64,000 nucleotides of DNA from an uncultured Paludibacter sp. (GCA_937927845.1 CALFXE010000001.1:15910-79909); one strand, 5' to 3'; numbered from the stretch's first letter, positions 32,811 through 42,231 are shown. Translations and numbers: made by a program. Notes: generated by a model not told the origin, from the letters alone.

Positions 32811-35800
32811 TTAGAAAGTAGTTCTGATGCCAACTGCATACGTTTTGGAAGAAGGAATGGAAGATGGAAAATCAGGGTCAATCCCTTCCTTATTTGCTTT
32901 CCATAGAAGACCCAGATTGCTGGCATTAAAATATAGCTGTAGGGATGTGAAGAAATTTCCTGCTTTTTTGTCGCTTGCAAAATCGTAAGCAAGATTTATA
33001 AACTGGAGGCGCACATGATCTCCTTTAGAAACGGTGGCTTCCGAAAGCAGATAAAACTGATTTCTTCTTGAATTGGCAGGATATGACATCGAAGGAATAT
33101 TAGTAAACTGTTCATCTCCCGGCTGCTTCCATCTTTTCGAAAAATCCGGATGACCAATACCATTAGAAAAGAGATTGCCGTAGTCAATAGATGATCTCCG
33201 AAAGTAATAGCCGAGCTTATAGGATATGGATGCCGTTATTGAAAACCCTTTCCAGTTAACCGTATTAATAATGGAGCCAAAATATTTCGGAGTTGCGGGT
33301 CCGCTGTAAACCAGACTATCAGGGCTTGTTATCGAATTGAAGATGGCGAGGTAATTGGTGCTTAGGTCTTTATTTAAGTAGCCCCTGGGATTTCCTGTGG
33401 CAGGGTCTAATCCTCCCCACCTGTAGCTGAGAATGGAGTAAAGGGGCTTTCCAACTATAGGTGAAATATCTCGGCCATAGCCGGGCCTGAATTTCTGACC
33501 TTCCGCTGCATAATAGGCTGTCGTCTTACTCAGATTATAACTGAACAGCAGCGTCGTGAACCATTTAATAGCCCGATCAATATTTTTAGATTGCAGCGAA
33601 ATTTCCACTCCATTTGATTTCATATTGGCAATATTCTGAGTAAGGATATTGCTCATTGTTCCAGCCGTATAGTCTATGGGAGAAGGCCCAAATAAATCTG
33701 TTCCGTTTTTCCGGTAATATTCGATACTCCCCGAAACAATTTGCTTTTTTAAGGAAAAATCAATTCCAAAATTCAGGGTATTAACTTTTTCCCATCTTAG
33801 ATCGGGGTTGGAGAACTGACTTACCCGTGCATAAGGAAAATTTGTATAAGAAAACGTACCCATGTACGTTATTACAGTTACGGCTGATTTGGACTGATCT
33901 ACATTTCCGCTTGCACCGTAAGTCGCTCTTAATCTTAAATAGGGAAAAAGAGAAGATTTGTAAAAGCCTTCTTTGACAATATCCCATGCTATTCCGGCAG
34001 ACCAGAAAGGTTTCCATTTATCATTAGTGTTTACACCAAAAAGATTGGACGCATCCCTTCTCAAACTTCCTGACAACGTATATTTATTTTTATAGGTATA
34101 GGCAGCGTTGGCAAATAATGAAACAAACCGGTTATACCTCTCCGATAAGTCAATACCATCAGGAATAAAACCATAAGACCCGTTAATATATGTTGGATGC
34201 TCATGCAAAAAATCTACGGTCGCTGTGGTAAGCAGGTCATCACTATATCCATAAATAGTATTAGCATCTGTTTCACTACGGGTTTCCCGGAGTTCTGTCC
34301 CTGCGATAGCGTTAATGCTATGTTCATTTAATACTTTGGTAAAATTTAGCTGCCCCCGCACATTATGCGCCTTTAGTAAGCTGCCGGAGCGGTTCAAAAT
34401 GCTCCCATAGGGTACGGCGTATGAAACAAGACCTGTGCTTTGATCTATCTGACTGAAAAGGTTAATCATGTTCCTTGTACTATAACTCTCAATATCGGCT
34501 AAGTTGCGTGAGGACAGTTGATCTCTTTCGTATTGATATTTTATATCCACACTGAGTTCTTTTATAAGCTGATACTGCAATCCAAACCTCGCAACAAAAG
34601 ATTGCCCATTGCTTTTAGTAGTATTGTGTTTGTAATCTTCCAATGGGTAATACTTCCAATTAAGAAGCTTTCCGCTTCCTGCCGTGTCCGTGTAACCATC
34701 CCTGTAGTTGGATGCCACTGGCAGCTGATTGCCATTTTTATCAGCTAAGCTGATATATGGTACAAAGCGGTTCCCTATTTTTATTCCACTCTCGTTATAT
34801 CCAGTTTTTCCGCTTTTAGAAATTGTGCTGGTATAAATAACGCTCAAAGACAATTGCAGGTTTTGCAGTGGCTTGTAGGTGTTTTCAAGACGCAAAGTAG
34901 CCCTGTCAGATTTTTCATTTAGATGCCCAATACCTTTGTCATAACCGCCGGAAATGAAATAGGTCATATTGCCACTCCCTCCCCGAACATTAAGTGAATA
35001 AATCTGGGTAACTGCCGCCTGATACACATACTTCAGATAATCGGCACGGGCATCAATACTTTTAATTGCATTGATGGCAGATGCAGAATCAGCAGCAGAT
35101 ATTTGCCCGCCTGCACGTTTAATAAAAATTTCCAGGGCGGGTGATAAAGCAGTTTGTGAAGGATCATTGATTAATGAACCGAATGCCCCTTTATTGTATA
35201 AAAATTGCTCGACATCTATATAATCGGTTGAGCTAATCTGAGGCAGTGAATACAAATCAGGCTTTGCGACAACTATCACGTTTGTATTTAATTCAATTTT
35301 TAACGGCTGATTAAACCTTCCCTTTTTTGTAGTTATCACTATCACGCCATTGCCTGCCCTTGTTCCCCATATCGAAGCTGCCGCAGCATCTTTAAGGAGG
35401 CTGATGGATTCAATATCGTTGGGATTGATATTATTAATATCACCTTCATACGGAAAATTGTCAACGATAATTAAAGGGTCCTGCAAGCCGTTGATGGTGC
35501 TTAATCCCCTGATAGAGAAACCATATTTTTTATTGCCGGATTTTATCTTCGTATTGTCAAACAAAACTCCGCTGGCAATTCCATTCAACCGATCAAGTAT
35601 GTTACTGCCTGTCTGAAAGTTTAGTGTCTTGTTGTCAATAAGATCGAATGACCCGGTAGCCCTTTCTCTCGGTATTTGCTGGAGACCTGTACTAACTGTT
35701 ACTTCGCCTAACACATTTTCTTTTTTGCTAAGTTCAATGACAAGGAAAGAAAGATTATTGTCTACAGGAATACGATTTGGCTGGTAACCTGTATGTGTGA

Positions 35801-36020
35801 GTGTGAGTGTATCATTACCGGCTTGTACAGAGATTTTAAACGTGCCGTCGCTATTACTGACCGTCTCAAATCTCTTGCTGCTTATGGTCACACCGGCTAT
35901 TTCTTGCTTTGTGTCGGCATCTATTGTTTTGCCGGTAACAACTGTTTCGTTTTGAGCTTGCAGGTTTAACTGATACGCAATCAGCAGTATCATTAGTAAG
36001 AAGTATTTTGTTTTTCTCAT
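32811..36020 (-). CDS. SusC/RagA-like TonB-linked outer-membrane channel
   Basis: A 1069-aa receptor with signal peptide (1-22), carboxypeptidase-regulatory-like domain (about 25-105), plug with GYSIRG-like FSIRGLSTINGLQDPLIIVD and AAAASIWGTRAGNGVIVITTKKG, and a large beta-barrel. It pairs with the downstream SusD gene and is preceded by the TlpA gene 52 bp away. SusCD pairs import oligomers, peptides or other ligands through the outer membrane. Ligand cannot be named. A gene set with MauE, DUF6520 peptide and TlpA points away from glycan use. Confidence 0.92.
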   Translation of the reverse strand: MRKTKYFLLMILLIAYQLNLQAQNETVVTGKTIDADTKQEIAGVTISSKRFETVSNSDGTFKISVQAGNDTLTLTHTGYQPNRIPVDNNLSFLVIELSKKENVLGEVTVSTGLQQIPRERATGSFDLIDNKTLNFQTGSNILDRLNGIASGVLFDNTKIKSGNKKYGFSIRGLSTINGLQDPLIIVDNFPYEGDINNINPNDIESISLLKDAAAASIWGTRAGNGVIVITTKKGRFNQPLKIELNTNVIVVAKPDLYSLPQISSTDYIDVEQFLYNKGAFGSLINDPSQTALSPALEIFIKRAGGQISAADSASAINAIKSIDARADYLKYVYQAAVTQIYSLNVRGGSGNMTYFISGGYDKGIGHLNEKSDRATLRLENTYKPLQNLQLSLSVIYTSTISKSGKTGYNESGIKIGNRFVPYISLADKNGNQLPVASNYRDGYTDTAGSGKLLNWKYYPLEDYKHNTTKSNGQSFVARFGLQYQLIKELSVDIKYQYERDQLSSRNLADIESYSTRNMINLFSQIDQSTGLVSYAVPYGSILNRSGSLLKAHNVRGQLNFTKVLNEHSINAIAGTELRETRSETDANTIYGYSDDLLTTATVDFLHEHPTYINGSYGFIPDGIDLSERYNRFVSLFANAAYTYKNKYTLSGSLRRDASNLFGVNTNDKWKPFWSAGIAWDIVKEGFYKSSLFPYLRLRATYGASGNVDQSKSAVTVITYMGTFSYTNFPYARVSQFSNPDLRWEKVNTLNFGIDFSLKKQIVSGSIEYYRKNGTDLFGPSPIDYTAGTMSNILTQNIANMKSNGVEISLQSKNIDRAIKWFTTLLFSYNLSKTTAYYAAEGQKFRPGYGRDISPIVGKPLYSILSYRWGGLDPATGNPRGYLNKDLSTNYLAIFNSITSPDSLVYSGPATPKYFGSIINTVNWKGFSITASISYKLGYYFRRSSIDYGNLFSNGIGHPDFSKRWKQPGDEQFTNIPSMSYPANSRRNQFYLLSEATVSKGDHVRLQFINLAYDFASDKKAGNFFTSLQLYFNASNLGLLWKANKEGIDPDFPSSIPSSKTYAVGIRTTF

Positions 36021-36072
36021 TGCAGTTAAGTTTTATAAGTAAATAAATGGTGAAAGAGATTTGGGGAGTGTT

Positions 36073-37326
36073 TTAATTGTCCTTGATAAGAATCACTTCC
36101 AGTTCTCTATTCTCTTCTTTCAGTTCAAAGCCAATTTTTTTAAAAGCAGCTTGCAATCCGGCTATATCAGTCAAAGAGAAAGGAAGATCAATGGAGATAT
36201 TTTTAGAAAAATTGGTTTCATCTATGATCGGGATTGCGCTATAATCATTTAACAGGTTTGCCACAAAAGAAGGAGGATAATTGTAAATGTGTTTGCGCAA
36301 ACTGGCTTCTTCAATATCTAAATCAGGGAGCCTGTCGGCAGCAGTATTCTTTGCAGGGAGGGCTGCTTTCAGCACAAGGCAACGCATTTTTCTTTTTTCC
36401 TTTTTTACCGATATATTGAAATACCTTTTGAGATCGTCTTTCAAAAAGCCGAACATGGCCTCAACGGTTGTATCGTATAAAATCAATTCGTAGCAGTAAA
36501 CCTTATTGAACTTCGCTTTATTGCTGACAAAAACCCGATTGTTTTCATAGGGAATTTCTTTGTTGTAAGCCGTTCTTGTAAGTGACAACAGCGATTGATT
36601 GATACTGTAGAAGCCGGTTACTTTATCTGCGCTTCGCCGTATGCCGGTTGCGCCGCTCACTCCATCAATGGCTGAACTTACCAAAGACCGGCAGAGTATT
36701 TCACTGCCGTCGCCGCCGTTGCCGTTTATAAATAAAGGCTTCGCAGGGTCAAAGTCAGGGAGGTCTTTCTTGAGTTTCAGTTTCACCTTTCTGCCGTTTA
36801 TCAATGCCTGTATGTTATCGGCATTTACCTCGGCAGCATCCGTAATACCGGCTATCTTTCCGTTCTTGTCAATCCATACTTCGTGCGGAATGATTGTGCA
36901 GGGAAAATATTCATCCAGCTTTTCACAGTCATACACCACAGGAATATTCAGTTCGCTATCGGTTCTGCTTCTTATACGATCAAGAATTTTTGTAATCTTC
37001 GTTTCATCGTCCTTTGATATTCGGCTTTTTGTATTCACGAGAATAATTTGCAACTCGTCTTTGAATTTTCGTTGTAATGAATCCAGGTGAGGAAACAGAC
37101 TAAGGCAGGAACCGCACCAGCTACTCCAGAAATCAAGAAGGATTAATTTTCCTTTAAAGTCAGATAATCTCGCTGTAGATGATTTATAGTTCGTGACGTT
37201 TTTGAAAGTTATATCTGGTACATAATCCCCGACAGCGAGAGGCATAATGCTCTCCGGTGGGGACTGCGCAAAAGCATATAGTACGGGCCATAAAATACCC
37301 TTTATGAAAAAAAGGCTTTTTTTCAT
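36073..37326 (-). CDS. TlpA-like thioredoxin-domain protein
   Basis: A 417-aa exported protein. A signal peptide (1-21) precedes a thioredoxin fold with LILLDFWSSWCGSCLSLFPH (redox motif WCGSC near residues 73-77), then PHEVWIDKNGKIAG. The C-terminal ~200 residues carry a separate domain with a beta-strand end (LKEENRELEVILIKD), also seen in Bacteroidota TlpA proteins paired with SusCD. It probably acts in the periplasm as a reductant or isomerase for cargo or components. The first gene of the TlpA-SusC-SusD operon, with the structured RNA candidate about 250 bp upstream. Confidence 0.85.
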   Translation of the reverse strand: MKKSLFFIKGILWPVLYAFAQSPPESIMPLAVGDYVPDITFKNVTNYKSSTARLSDFKGKLILLDFWSSWCGSCLSLFPHLDSLQRKFKDELQIILVNTKSRISKDDETKITKILDRIRSRTDSELNIPVVYDCEKLDEYFPCTIIPHEVWIDKNGKIAGITDAAEVNADNIQALINGRKVKLKLKKDLPDFDPAKPLFINGNGGDGSEILCRSLVSSAIDGVSGATGIRRSADKVTGFYSINQSLLSLTRTAYNKEIPYENNRVFVSNKAKFNKVYCYELILYDTTVEAMFGFLKDDLKRYFNISVKKEKRKMRCLVLKAALPAKNTAADRLPDLDIEEASLRKHIYNYPPSFVANLLNDYSAIPIIDETNFSKNISIDLPFSLTDIAGLQAAFKKIGFELKEENRELEVILIKDN

Positions 37327-37573
37327 TGCAGTTTAGTTTAGATGGAAAAAGAAATAGTTTAAAAATATCAGAGCCTTAACTAACCCTTACACTGGATTCT
37401 TTGGCTTGCAAGCATAAAGGATTTTGTAAGAGTGCAGGAATGGAAAAAGCGGCGCATACGGCAAGCATACACCGCTGTGTGACACATGAGAAAGAGATTT
37501 TATGATAGTAACTTTCTTCATTCTTGCAGCACTAACTCCATTTAACTGCAAGTCTTGAGCGGCAAGGCTGAGT

Positions 37574-37690
37574 AAAAAAATAGGGGTTAAGCCTACCCGC
37601 CCTTTGCATCCCTGGCTCTGACAAAGCCACCTTCCTTGCGGAAGGCCGAAACACAAATGCGTAAGTAGGCTCAACCCCTTTAATATGGGG
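37574..37690 (-). ncRNA. Structured RNA candidate with terminator-like end
   Basis: Arms at 37582-37596 and 37665-37679 pair over 15 bp on the minus strand, including one G-U pair that is an A-C mismatch if the plus strand were transcribed. Inside lie two hairpins: CCTTCC-TTGC-GGAAGG at 37630-37645 and GGCT-AGCC at 37614-37628. The outer stem is followed on the minus strand by seven T. This is a multibranched RNA with a terminator. It may be a leader/attenuator for the TlpA operon or an independent small RNA. The 95-aa frame across it is not considered a gene. Family not recognised. Confidence 0.55.
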
Positions 37691-37972
37691 CTGAGCGCAT
37701 TAACTTACTCTTGCGTTTCGTGAATTGTCAGATTCGGGATGCAAGACTTGTTAAGCGCTTACTACTTTTATCAAGATGAAGCGCAAAATAAAATCATTAG
37801 TCCAGTTTATAACTTTGGGTCAATGATTTCGATACTGTTACTCCAAATTTATAATAATTTACTCTGAAATAAACTATTTTATTATCAATATAACGTAAAT
37901 TAATTAGAAATTATCAAAAGTTATTCAAGTTCTGTTTAACCGTTTTACTTTTTGGCATTAAATATTGACGAA

Positions 37973-38314
37973 ATGCCCAAAAAGAAGCGGGAAATATCAG
38001 AAAAAGATAAAAAACAAGAAGAAGCAAGAAAACGACAGCATAAACTCAATTCGATAAAAACTGATTTTGAAGCAGGAAAAATTAAGAGCTTTGAACAAAT
38101 TTTTGCGGTAATGGTCGAATCCCGCTTAGCCGCAGAGTTGAAGATGGGATTTGTAACATTCAGAAACAAGGTTAACAATCCTGGAGATTTTACAAATAAT
38201 GAACTTGTACGATTCGCAGAACTGTTGGACGTAGATATTAATATCATTCTAAAGTTCATCTTCAGCCTGATGAAGTATAAGACCAAAAATACCAGTAGGA
38301 TTGAAAACGTTTAA
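37973..38314 (+). CDS. Small helix-turn-helix (XRE-like) protein
   Basis: A 113-aa product starting MPKKKREISEKDKK. The first 30 residues are very basic and helical. The rest has LAAELKMGFVTFRNKVNNPGDF, then NELVRFAELLDVDINII, which resemble the helices of an XRE/Cro fold, as in cI-like Bacteroidota regulators. It stands alone on the plus strand between two minus-strand units and may regulate the peptide or SusCD genes. Confidence in the fold is moderate. Confidence 0.65.
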   Translation: MPKKKREISEKDKKQEEARKRQHKLNSIKTDFEAGKIKSFEQIFAVMVESRLAAELKMGFVTFRNKVNNPGDFTNNELVRFAELLDVDINIILKFIFSLMKYKTKNTSRIENV

Positions 38315-38339
38315 TCGAATATTTTAATGCCGTGAAAGG

Positions 38340-38738
38340 TCAATCGGCAAAGCACTCTTTCCCTTCATAGACATCTCTTATGCAATTAACGATTTCACTC
38401 AGTATATTATTCATGCTCCGATAAAAGTAGCCTCTAATTTTTAATTGTTTCATTTCTTCTACCACATCCGGTTCATAAATGTTTGTGGCAATAATTATTT
38501 TAGCTGCAGGATCATAAGCAATAAGTTGTTGTATTAACTTTGTACCGGGAATTGCGTAAATTTTGTTTGTCCAATTGGCATCTGCGATAACTATATGGGG
38601 TTTTATCTTTTTATAGCAAGTAACGCCTTCGGAACTATCATTGCACATTGAGACCATTTCAATACCGGAAGATAATAAGGTAGATTTTATACCATTTAAA
38701 AAGATATTGCTTTTGCATATTGCAAGAACTCTTATCAT
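38340..38738 (-). CDS. Stand-alone response-regulator receiver domain
   Basis: A 132-aa CheY-like receiver: MIRVLAICKSN, phosphoacceptor region HIVIADANW (Asp about residue 53), TKLIQQLIAYDPAAKIIIATN and RGYFYRSMNNILSEI. The pattern matches NarL/LuxR-type receivers but the C-terminal HTH is absent. The usual acidic pair near the N-terminus (DD) is missing, so phosphorylation may not occur. It could act by binding a partner regulator. No cognate kinase is adjacent. Confidence 0.7.
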   Translation of the reverse strand: MIRVLAICKSNIFLNGIKSTLLSSGIEMVSMCNDSSEGVTCYKKIKPHIVIADANWTNKIYAIPGTKLIQQLIAYDPAAKIIIATNIYEPDVVEEMKQLKIRGYFYRSMNNILSEIVNCIRDVYEGKECFAD

Positions 38739-38830
38739 AGGAAGCCAGGTTTGGGTGCAAATATAAAACAGTCTCCCCGTAAAGAGAGACTGCGCCTAAT
38801 CAAAAACCATTAACCATTAAACCTTATCCT

Positions 38831-38914
38831 ATGAAAATTCAAGAGGAAGATACAAGTTTAAGGTTAAGACTCAAAAATCTTTCTTTTACGAGGCGGTCGT
38901 TAGTATATAGCTGA
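38831..38914 (+). CDS. Possible 27-aa peptide gene
   Basis: After a TTAACCATTAAACCTTATCC leader that resembles leaders of other genes here, ATG at 38831 opens a 27-codon frame, MKIQEEDTSLRLRLKNLSF then TRRSLVYS, stop at 38912-38914. No family recognised; the peptide is basic. The leader is the only support, so this is tentative. Confidence 0.3.
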   Translation: MKIQEEDTSLRLRLKNLSFTRRSLVYS

Positions 38915-39008
38915 AAGCCAGTAACCATCAATACGAAACAAAAGCTGGGAAAGAGAAAAGCAGGATGGTCGTAATGAGGACGCTGCCAAACTTTACGAAT
39001 GTAAAATC

Positions 39009-39494
39009 TTAATTCAACTTGGCCTTTTGCATAGAGCTTGTAAAAAATGCCAGGTCAGTAGCCTGCCTTTTAAAAGTATCAGGCGTCATACATAAGCAAA
39101 ATATTCTGGAGTTTCCTTTGTAACAACTGATTGCTGTCTTGCACGGGGTGAAATGAAAAATATTGTATTGATTTGCTTCAATAGTCTGTAAACCTGCTCT
39201 GGGTACATCAATAGTAATTCTTCCCTGCATCGTCATAAGCACAAACACTACAGGTTCTTTTGCTTCAAGAAATAGCTGTAACTCCTGTGTAAGCAAAAAA
39301 TCATGAACATGGATTAAATATTCACCGCCTTTCGGTAATTCCTGCCGGAATATGCAACCAAAAGTTCCCTCGATTACGAAAAAATCTTTAGCAGCAGGCT
39401 CAGCATATTTTTTCAAATGGCCAAGAAGCTCCCGGCTGTACATCGCAGTGGGAAATTTTTTCCGGTCAATATCAAATCTTACATCAGGGTTCAT
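39009..39494 (-). CDS. AraC-type sensor domain without HTH
   Basis: A 161-aa product from ATG 39494; a longer start at 39548 would add a hydrophobic segment. The sequence (GCIFRQELPKGGEYLIHVHDF, VVFVLMTMQGRITIDVP, YNIFHFTPCKTAISCY, FCLCMTPDTF) resembles the cupin-like N-terminal half of Bacteroidota AraC regulators, including the one at 29316. The DNA-binding part is missing. It may be a truncated regulator or a deliberate one-domain sensor or decoy. It faces away from the peptide gene at 39673. Confidence 0.6.
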   Translation of the reverse strand: MNPDVRFDIDRKKFPTAMYSRELLGHLKKYAEPAAKDFFVIEGTFGCIFRQELPKGGEYLIHVHDFLLTQELQLFLEAKEPVVFVLMTMQGRITIDVPRAGLQTIEANQYNIFHFTPCKTAISCYKGNSRIFCLCMTPDTFKRQATDLAFFTSSMQKAKLN

Positions 39495-39672
39495 TATTAG
39501 CAAGCAATATAAGAAAACTAAAAATATAATACAGCGGCTATACTCCATTTTACATAAGCTAATCGAGAGTTCACGTAACGGGTTTTTACACGGGCTTTAC
39601 TAACGTGATGTTTGGGTAGTAAATAACAGTGCTGCGTGAAAGCGGCCATTAACCAACTTAAAACCTAACATC

Positions 39673-39825
39673 ATGGTGACAACTGAAAATGTGTTTTCAA
39701 AGCCTTTAAGCATCGAGGAACTTGAAGCAAGATTTAAAAATGTATGGGCAAGTGTAGTTTCATTTTTTACTGATAGCTGCTGTATAGATACGCAGCCGCC
39801 GCTGCCACCAGGTACAGGAAGATAA
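39673..39825 (+). CDS. 50-aa peptide, candidate modified-peptide precursor
   Basis: ATG at 39673 follows a TTAACCAACTTAAAACCTAAC-type leader. The product starts MVTTENVFSKPLSIEELEAR, continues with FKNVWASVVSFFTD, and ends SCCIDTQPPLPPGTGR. The first half looks like an amphipathic leader helix; the second holds adjacent Cys and a Pro-rich tail. A strong terminator 25 bp downstream makes it a separate short transcript, which supports it as a real gene. The adjacent LPLAT-like protein and the LytS/LytTR pair suggest a signalling peptide or RiPP. No conserved RiPP leader motif is recognised, so the class is unknown. Confidence 0.6.
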   Translation: MVTTENVFSKPLSIEELEARFKNVWASVVSFFTDSCCIDTQPPLPPGTGR

Positions 39826-39849
39826 GTCTTCTTCGCTTTGCACCATTTC

Positions 39850-39877
39850 AGGAATCTGTAAACCGGATTCCTTTTTT
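39850..39877 (+). terminator. Rho-independent terminator after the 50-aa peptide gene
   Basis: AGGAATC pairs with GATTCCT around a nine-base loop, followed by six T. It ends the peptide transcript before the LPLAT gene starts at 39956. Confidence 0.75.
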
Positions 39878-39955
39878 ATTAGTGGCTTTCACCGCCCCGG
39901 AATCTTTCTGAATTAAAAAACGGGCTACAATAAGCCTTTTCAAAAAAAGTACAAT

Positions 39956-41092
39956 ATGAACCGCTCCGAATATATAGAATCCAGAAACTCTCTTATAAAT
40001 GATTTTGAAACGAAGTTTAGTTTTGATGATAATCAACCTCTGAATGGCCAGTTTAACATGGTAAGTGCATCACTTTCCAACTTTATTCCAGAAATTCATT
40101 GTTCCTCGCATAAGGATATTTACAAAAAGATTCTGCTGCATAAAAAACTAAGCATTCTTGAACAAAGTTCCTATCAAATTCTTGACTTCATTGAAGTAGA
40201 AAATTTCGATGATGAAATTATTGGCCTACTAAAAACTAAGCCGACCATTATCTGCACCTTTCACACCGGTTCTTATCGGGTGATAAATCTTTTGCTTGCT
40301 AAATACAAAATTCCATTCACCTTAGTAATAGGAAAAGACATTACGGAAAAGGAGGGAGAATTGTTTTCCTCATTGTTTAACGATCTTCCAGGTAATGTAG
40401 ATGGAAATAATCTTAAAATAATTAATGCAGAAAATGCCAAAGCAGGTGTACAAATGCTACGGGAACTAAAGCAGGGGAAAACACTTGTGTTATATATTGA
40501 TGGAAATAGCGGCGCCGGGACCACCACTACAGAAAACGAAAATAATTGCAGTGTTAACTTCCTTCATCAGCAAATATTCGCCAGAAAAGGAATTTCATTT
40601 CTTGCCCATGTCTCCAATGTGCCAATTCTAACAGTCGCTTCTTACCGCAAATCCTGGGATGAGATCCGGCTTCGGTTCTTTGATCCTATTTACCCCGATA
40701 AAAGTAAAGATAGGGAGAAATTTGCCATTGAGACCACCCAGCGAATTTATGACCTTATTGCTCCAATCATAAGATCATATCCAGAGCAATGGGAAGGCTG
40801 GCTATATATTCATAAAGTTGCTAATATTGTAAACTCCAAAATTCAGTCATTCAATTCTAATCATTCTTTAATCCCCACTGAAAAAATTAGCTTCAATTCG
40901 CAGCTATTTGGTATTTTTAAATTGCATAATATTCCTTTTTTATTGAAGAAAAACACTTATTCATTTTACGAAGTTGATGGCAAGCTGTATGATCTGTTGA
41001 CCGGATGTATTGAGCATCCTGTAAGAAGGGAATGTTTTGAAAATAACGTGTTCCATCAGCTTTACGAACAGGGTGTTTTAGTGTACCTGTAA
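39956..41092 (+). CDS. LPLAT-fold acyltransferase-like protein
   Basis: A 378-aa protein. Residues about 90-250 resemble lysophospholipid/lipid A acyltransferases (LpxL/HtrB type): IICTFHTGSYRVINLLL with His103, LYIDGNSGAG near 180-188, and KGISFLAHVSNVPILTVASY. In the classical HX4(D/E) motif the acidic residue is Arg here (HTGSYR), so ordinary acyltransfer chemistry may be lost or changed. The C-terminal ~80 residues (FLLKKNTYSFYEVDGKLYDLL, VFHQLYEQGVLVYL) look like a separate small winged-helix or RRE/PqqD-like domain that could bind a peptide; this is inference. Placed between a small peptide gene and a LytS/LytTR pair. Confidence 0.6.
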   Translation: MNRSEYIESRNSLINDFETKFSFDDNQPLNGQFNMVSASLSNFIPEIHCSSHKDIYKKILLHKKLSILEQSSYQILDFIEVENFDDEIIGLLKTKPTIICTFHTGSYRVINLLLAKYKIPFTLVIGKDITEKEGELFSSLFNDLPGNVDGNNLKIINAENAKAGVQMLRELKQGKTLVLYIDGNSGAGTTTTENENNCSVNFLHQQIFARKGISFLAHVSNVPILTVASYRKSWDEIRLRFFDPIYPDKSKDREKFAIETTQRIYDLIAPIIRSYPEQWEGWLYIHKVANIVNSKIQSFNSNHSLIPTEKISFNSQLFGIFKLHNIPFLLKKNTYSFYEVDGKLYDLLTGCIEHPVRRECFENNVFHQLYEQGVLVYL

Positions 41093-41136
41093 ACTGCGGC
41101 TTTCGCTGTTCCAATCTGACCAAAACCTGCAAAAAC

Positions 41137-42228
41137 ATGGCATCACTTCTTCCAGGGGAGAACAAAACGCCCTTTCAAATTTTAGTACATGCCTCTGCAT
41201 GGGTTGTGTACGGCAGCTTTATATACATAGCTAATTATCTGGCTAACCCCAATATCAAAATAATTAACACCATTCTTTTCCTTCTTCCATTTTGTCTTAC
41301 ATTTTATGTAAGCATCTATTGCCTTAATCTTTACAGAAGAATTGGTGTTTTATGGAGCATAGCTTCTTTCTTTATTGTATTTTTTGTAATGGGGCTTATC
41401 GGCTATTGCTACATCTATCTTCTATTACCTCTTGCCGGCATTAAATTATACACCTCAGATAATTTTAGAGATTTTTTGAAAGGGGCAGTTCTGGGATATG
41501 TTCAATACTTCTCTTATGCAATGCTATACTTCTACGTTGTGCAATCTTTTAAAAAGGAAAGAGAACTCAGGAGACTTCAGGAAGAAAAGCTACGAAACGA
41601 ATTAGAAAATTCAATATTAAAGCAACAGGAACTGGAATTACAAAAAGACAAACTTCTTTTAGAATATGCTTTTTTACGTTCACAGGTTAATCCCCATTTC
41701 CTGCACAATACACTAAACGTACTATTTTCGCAGGCTATGGAATATTCTCAGGAGTTAGCTGATAATATTTCAAAGCTTTCCCGGATCATGCGTTACTCAA
41801 TGGAGAGTGTGGAATATGAAAGCGATAAGGTATTTGTGCAAAAGGAATTGGACAACTTGCAACTATTAATTGAAATAAATAATATCCGTTTCGGACATTC
41901 TAAGGTGATTGATTTTGCAGTAGAAGGTGTCATAAAAGACCAAATGATTCCGCCTCTGTCCATGATCACAGTTGTAGAGAATGCTTTCAAATATGGCGAC
42001 CTAAAAGACCCGGAACATCCTTTAAAGATCAGGGTGTCGCTTCATCCTGGACAAGTTTATTTTTACTGCCGGAATAAAAAGAAGAAAAACAATTTTGAAT
42101 TGTCTTCCCACAATATAGGCATCACTAACCTATCCAAAAGACTGGACGTTGCTTTCAAAGGGAAATATGAAATGAAGGCTGACGATGGAGAAGAGTTTTA
42201 TACGTTTGAACTTACTGTAAACACTTAA
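41137..42228 (+). CDS. LytS-family sensor histidine kinase
   Basis: A 363-aa membrane kinase. Four or five hydrophobic segments fill residues 12-140. A cytoplasmic His_kinase domain follows with RSQVNPHFLHNTLNVLF (phosphoacceptor His near 186), an N-box region (VENAFKYG) and a C-terminal G-box (HNIGITNLSKRL). This is the family of LytS/YehU kinases. It is adjacent to its response regulator with a 3-bp gap, so it forms one unit. The input domain faces outward and may sense a peptide or the cell surface. The neighbouring peptide gene makes quorum sensing a reasonable idea. Confidence 0.9.
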   Translation: MASLLPGENKTPFQILVHASAWVVYGSFIYIANYLANPNIKIINTILFLLPFCLTFYVSIYCLNLYRRIGVLWSIASFFIVFFVMGLIGYCYIYLLLPLAGIKLYTSDNFRDFLKGAVLGYVQYFSYAMLYFYVVQSFKKERELRRLQEEKLRNELENSILKQQELELQKDKLLLEYAFLRSQVNPHFLHNTLNVLFSQAMEYSQELADNISKLSRIMRYSMESVEYESDKVFVQKELDNLQLLIEINNIRFGHSKVIDFAVEGVIKDQMIPPLSMITVVENAFKYGDLKDPEHPLKIRVSLHPGQVYFYCRNKKKKNNFELSSHNIGITNLSKRLDVAFKGKYEMKADDGEEFYTFELTVNT

Positions 42229-42231
42229 CCT

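Noticed and set aside
37387..37674. A 95-codon frame on the minus strand over the structured RNA
   Set aside because: It crosses the paired stems, has no leader or family resemblance and fits an RNA gene better than a protein.
38769..38792. CAGTCTC/GAGACTG inverted repeat as terminator
   Set aside because: No T tract follows on either strand; it lies upstream, not downstream, of the minus-strand receiver gene.
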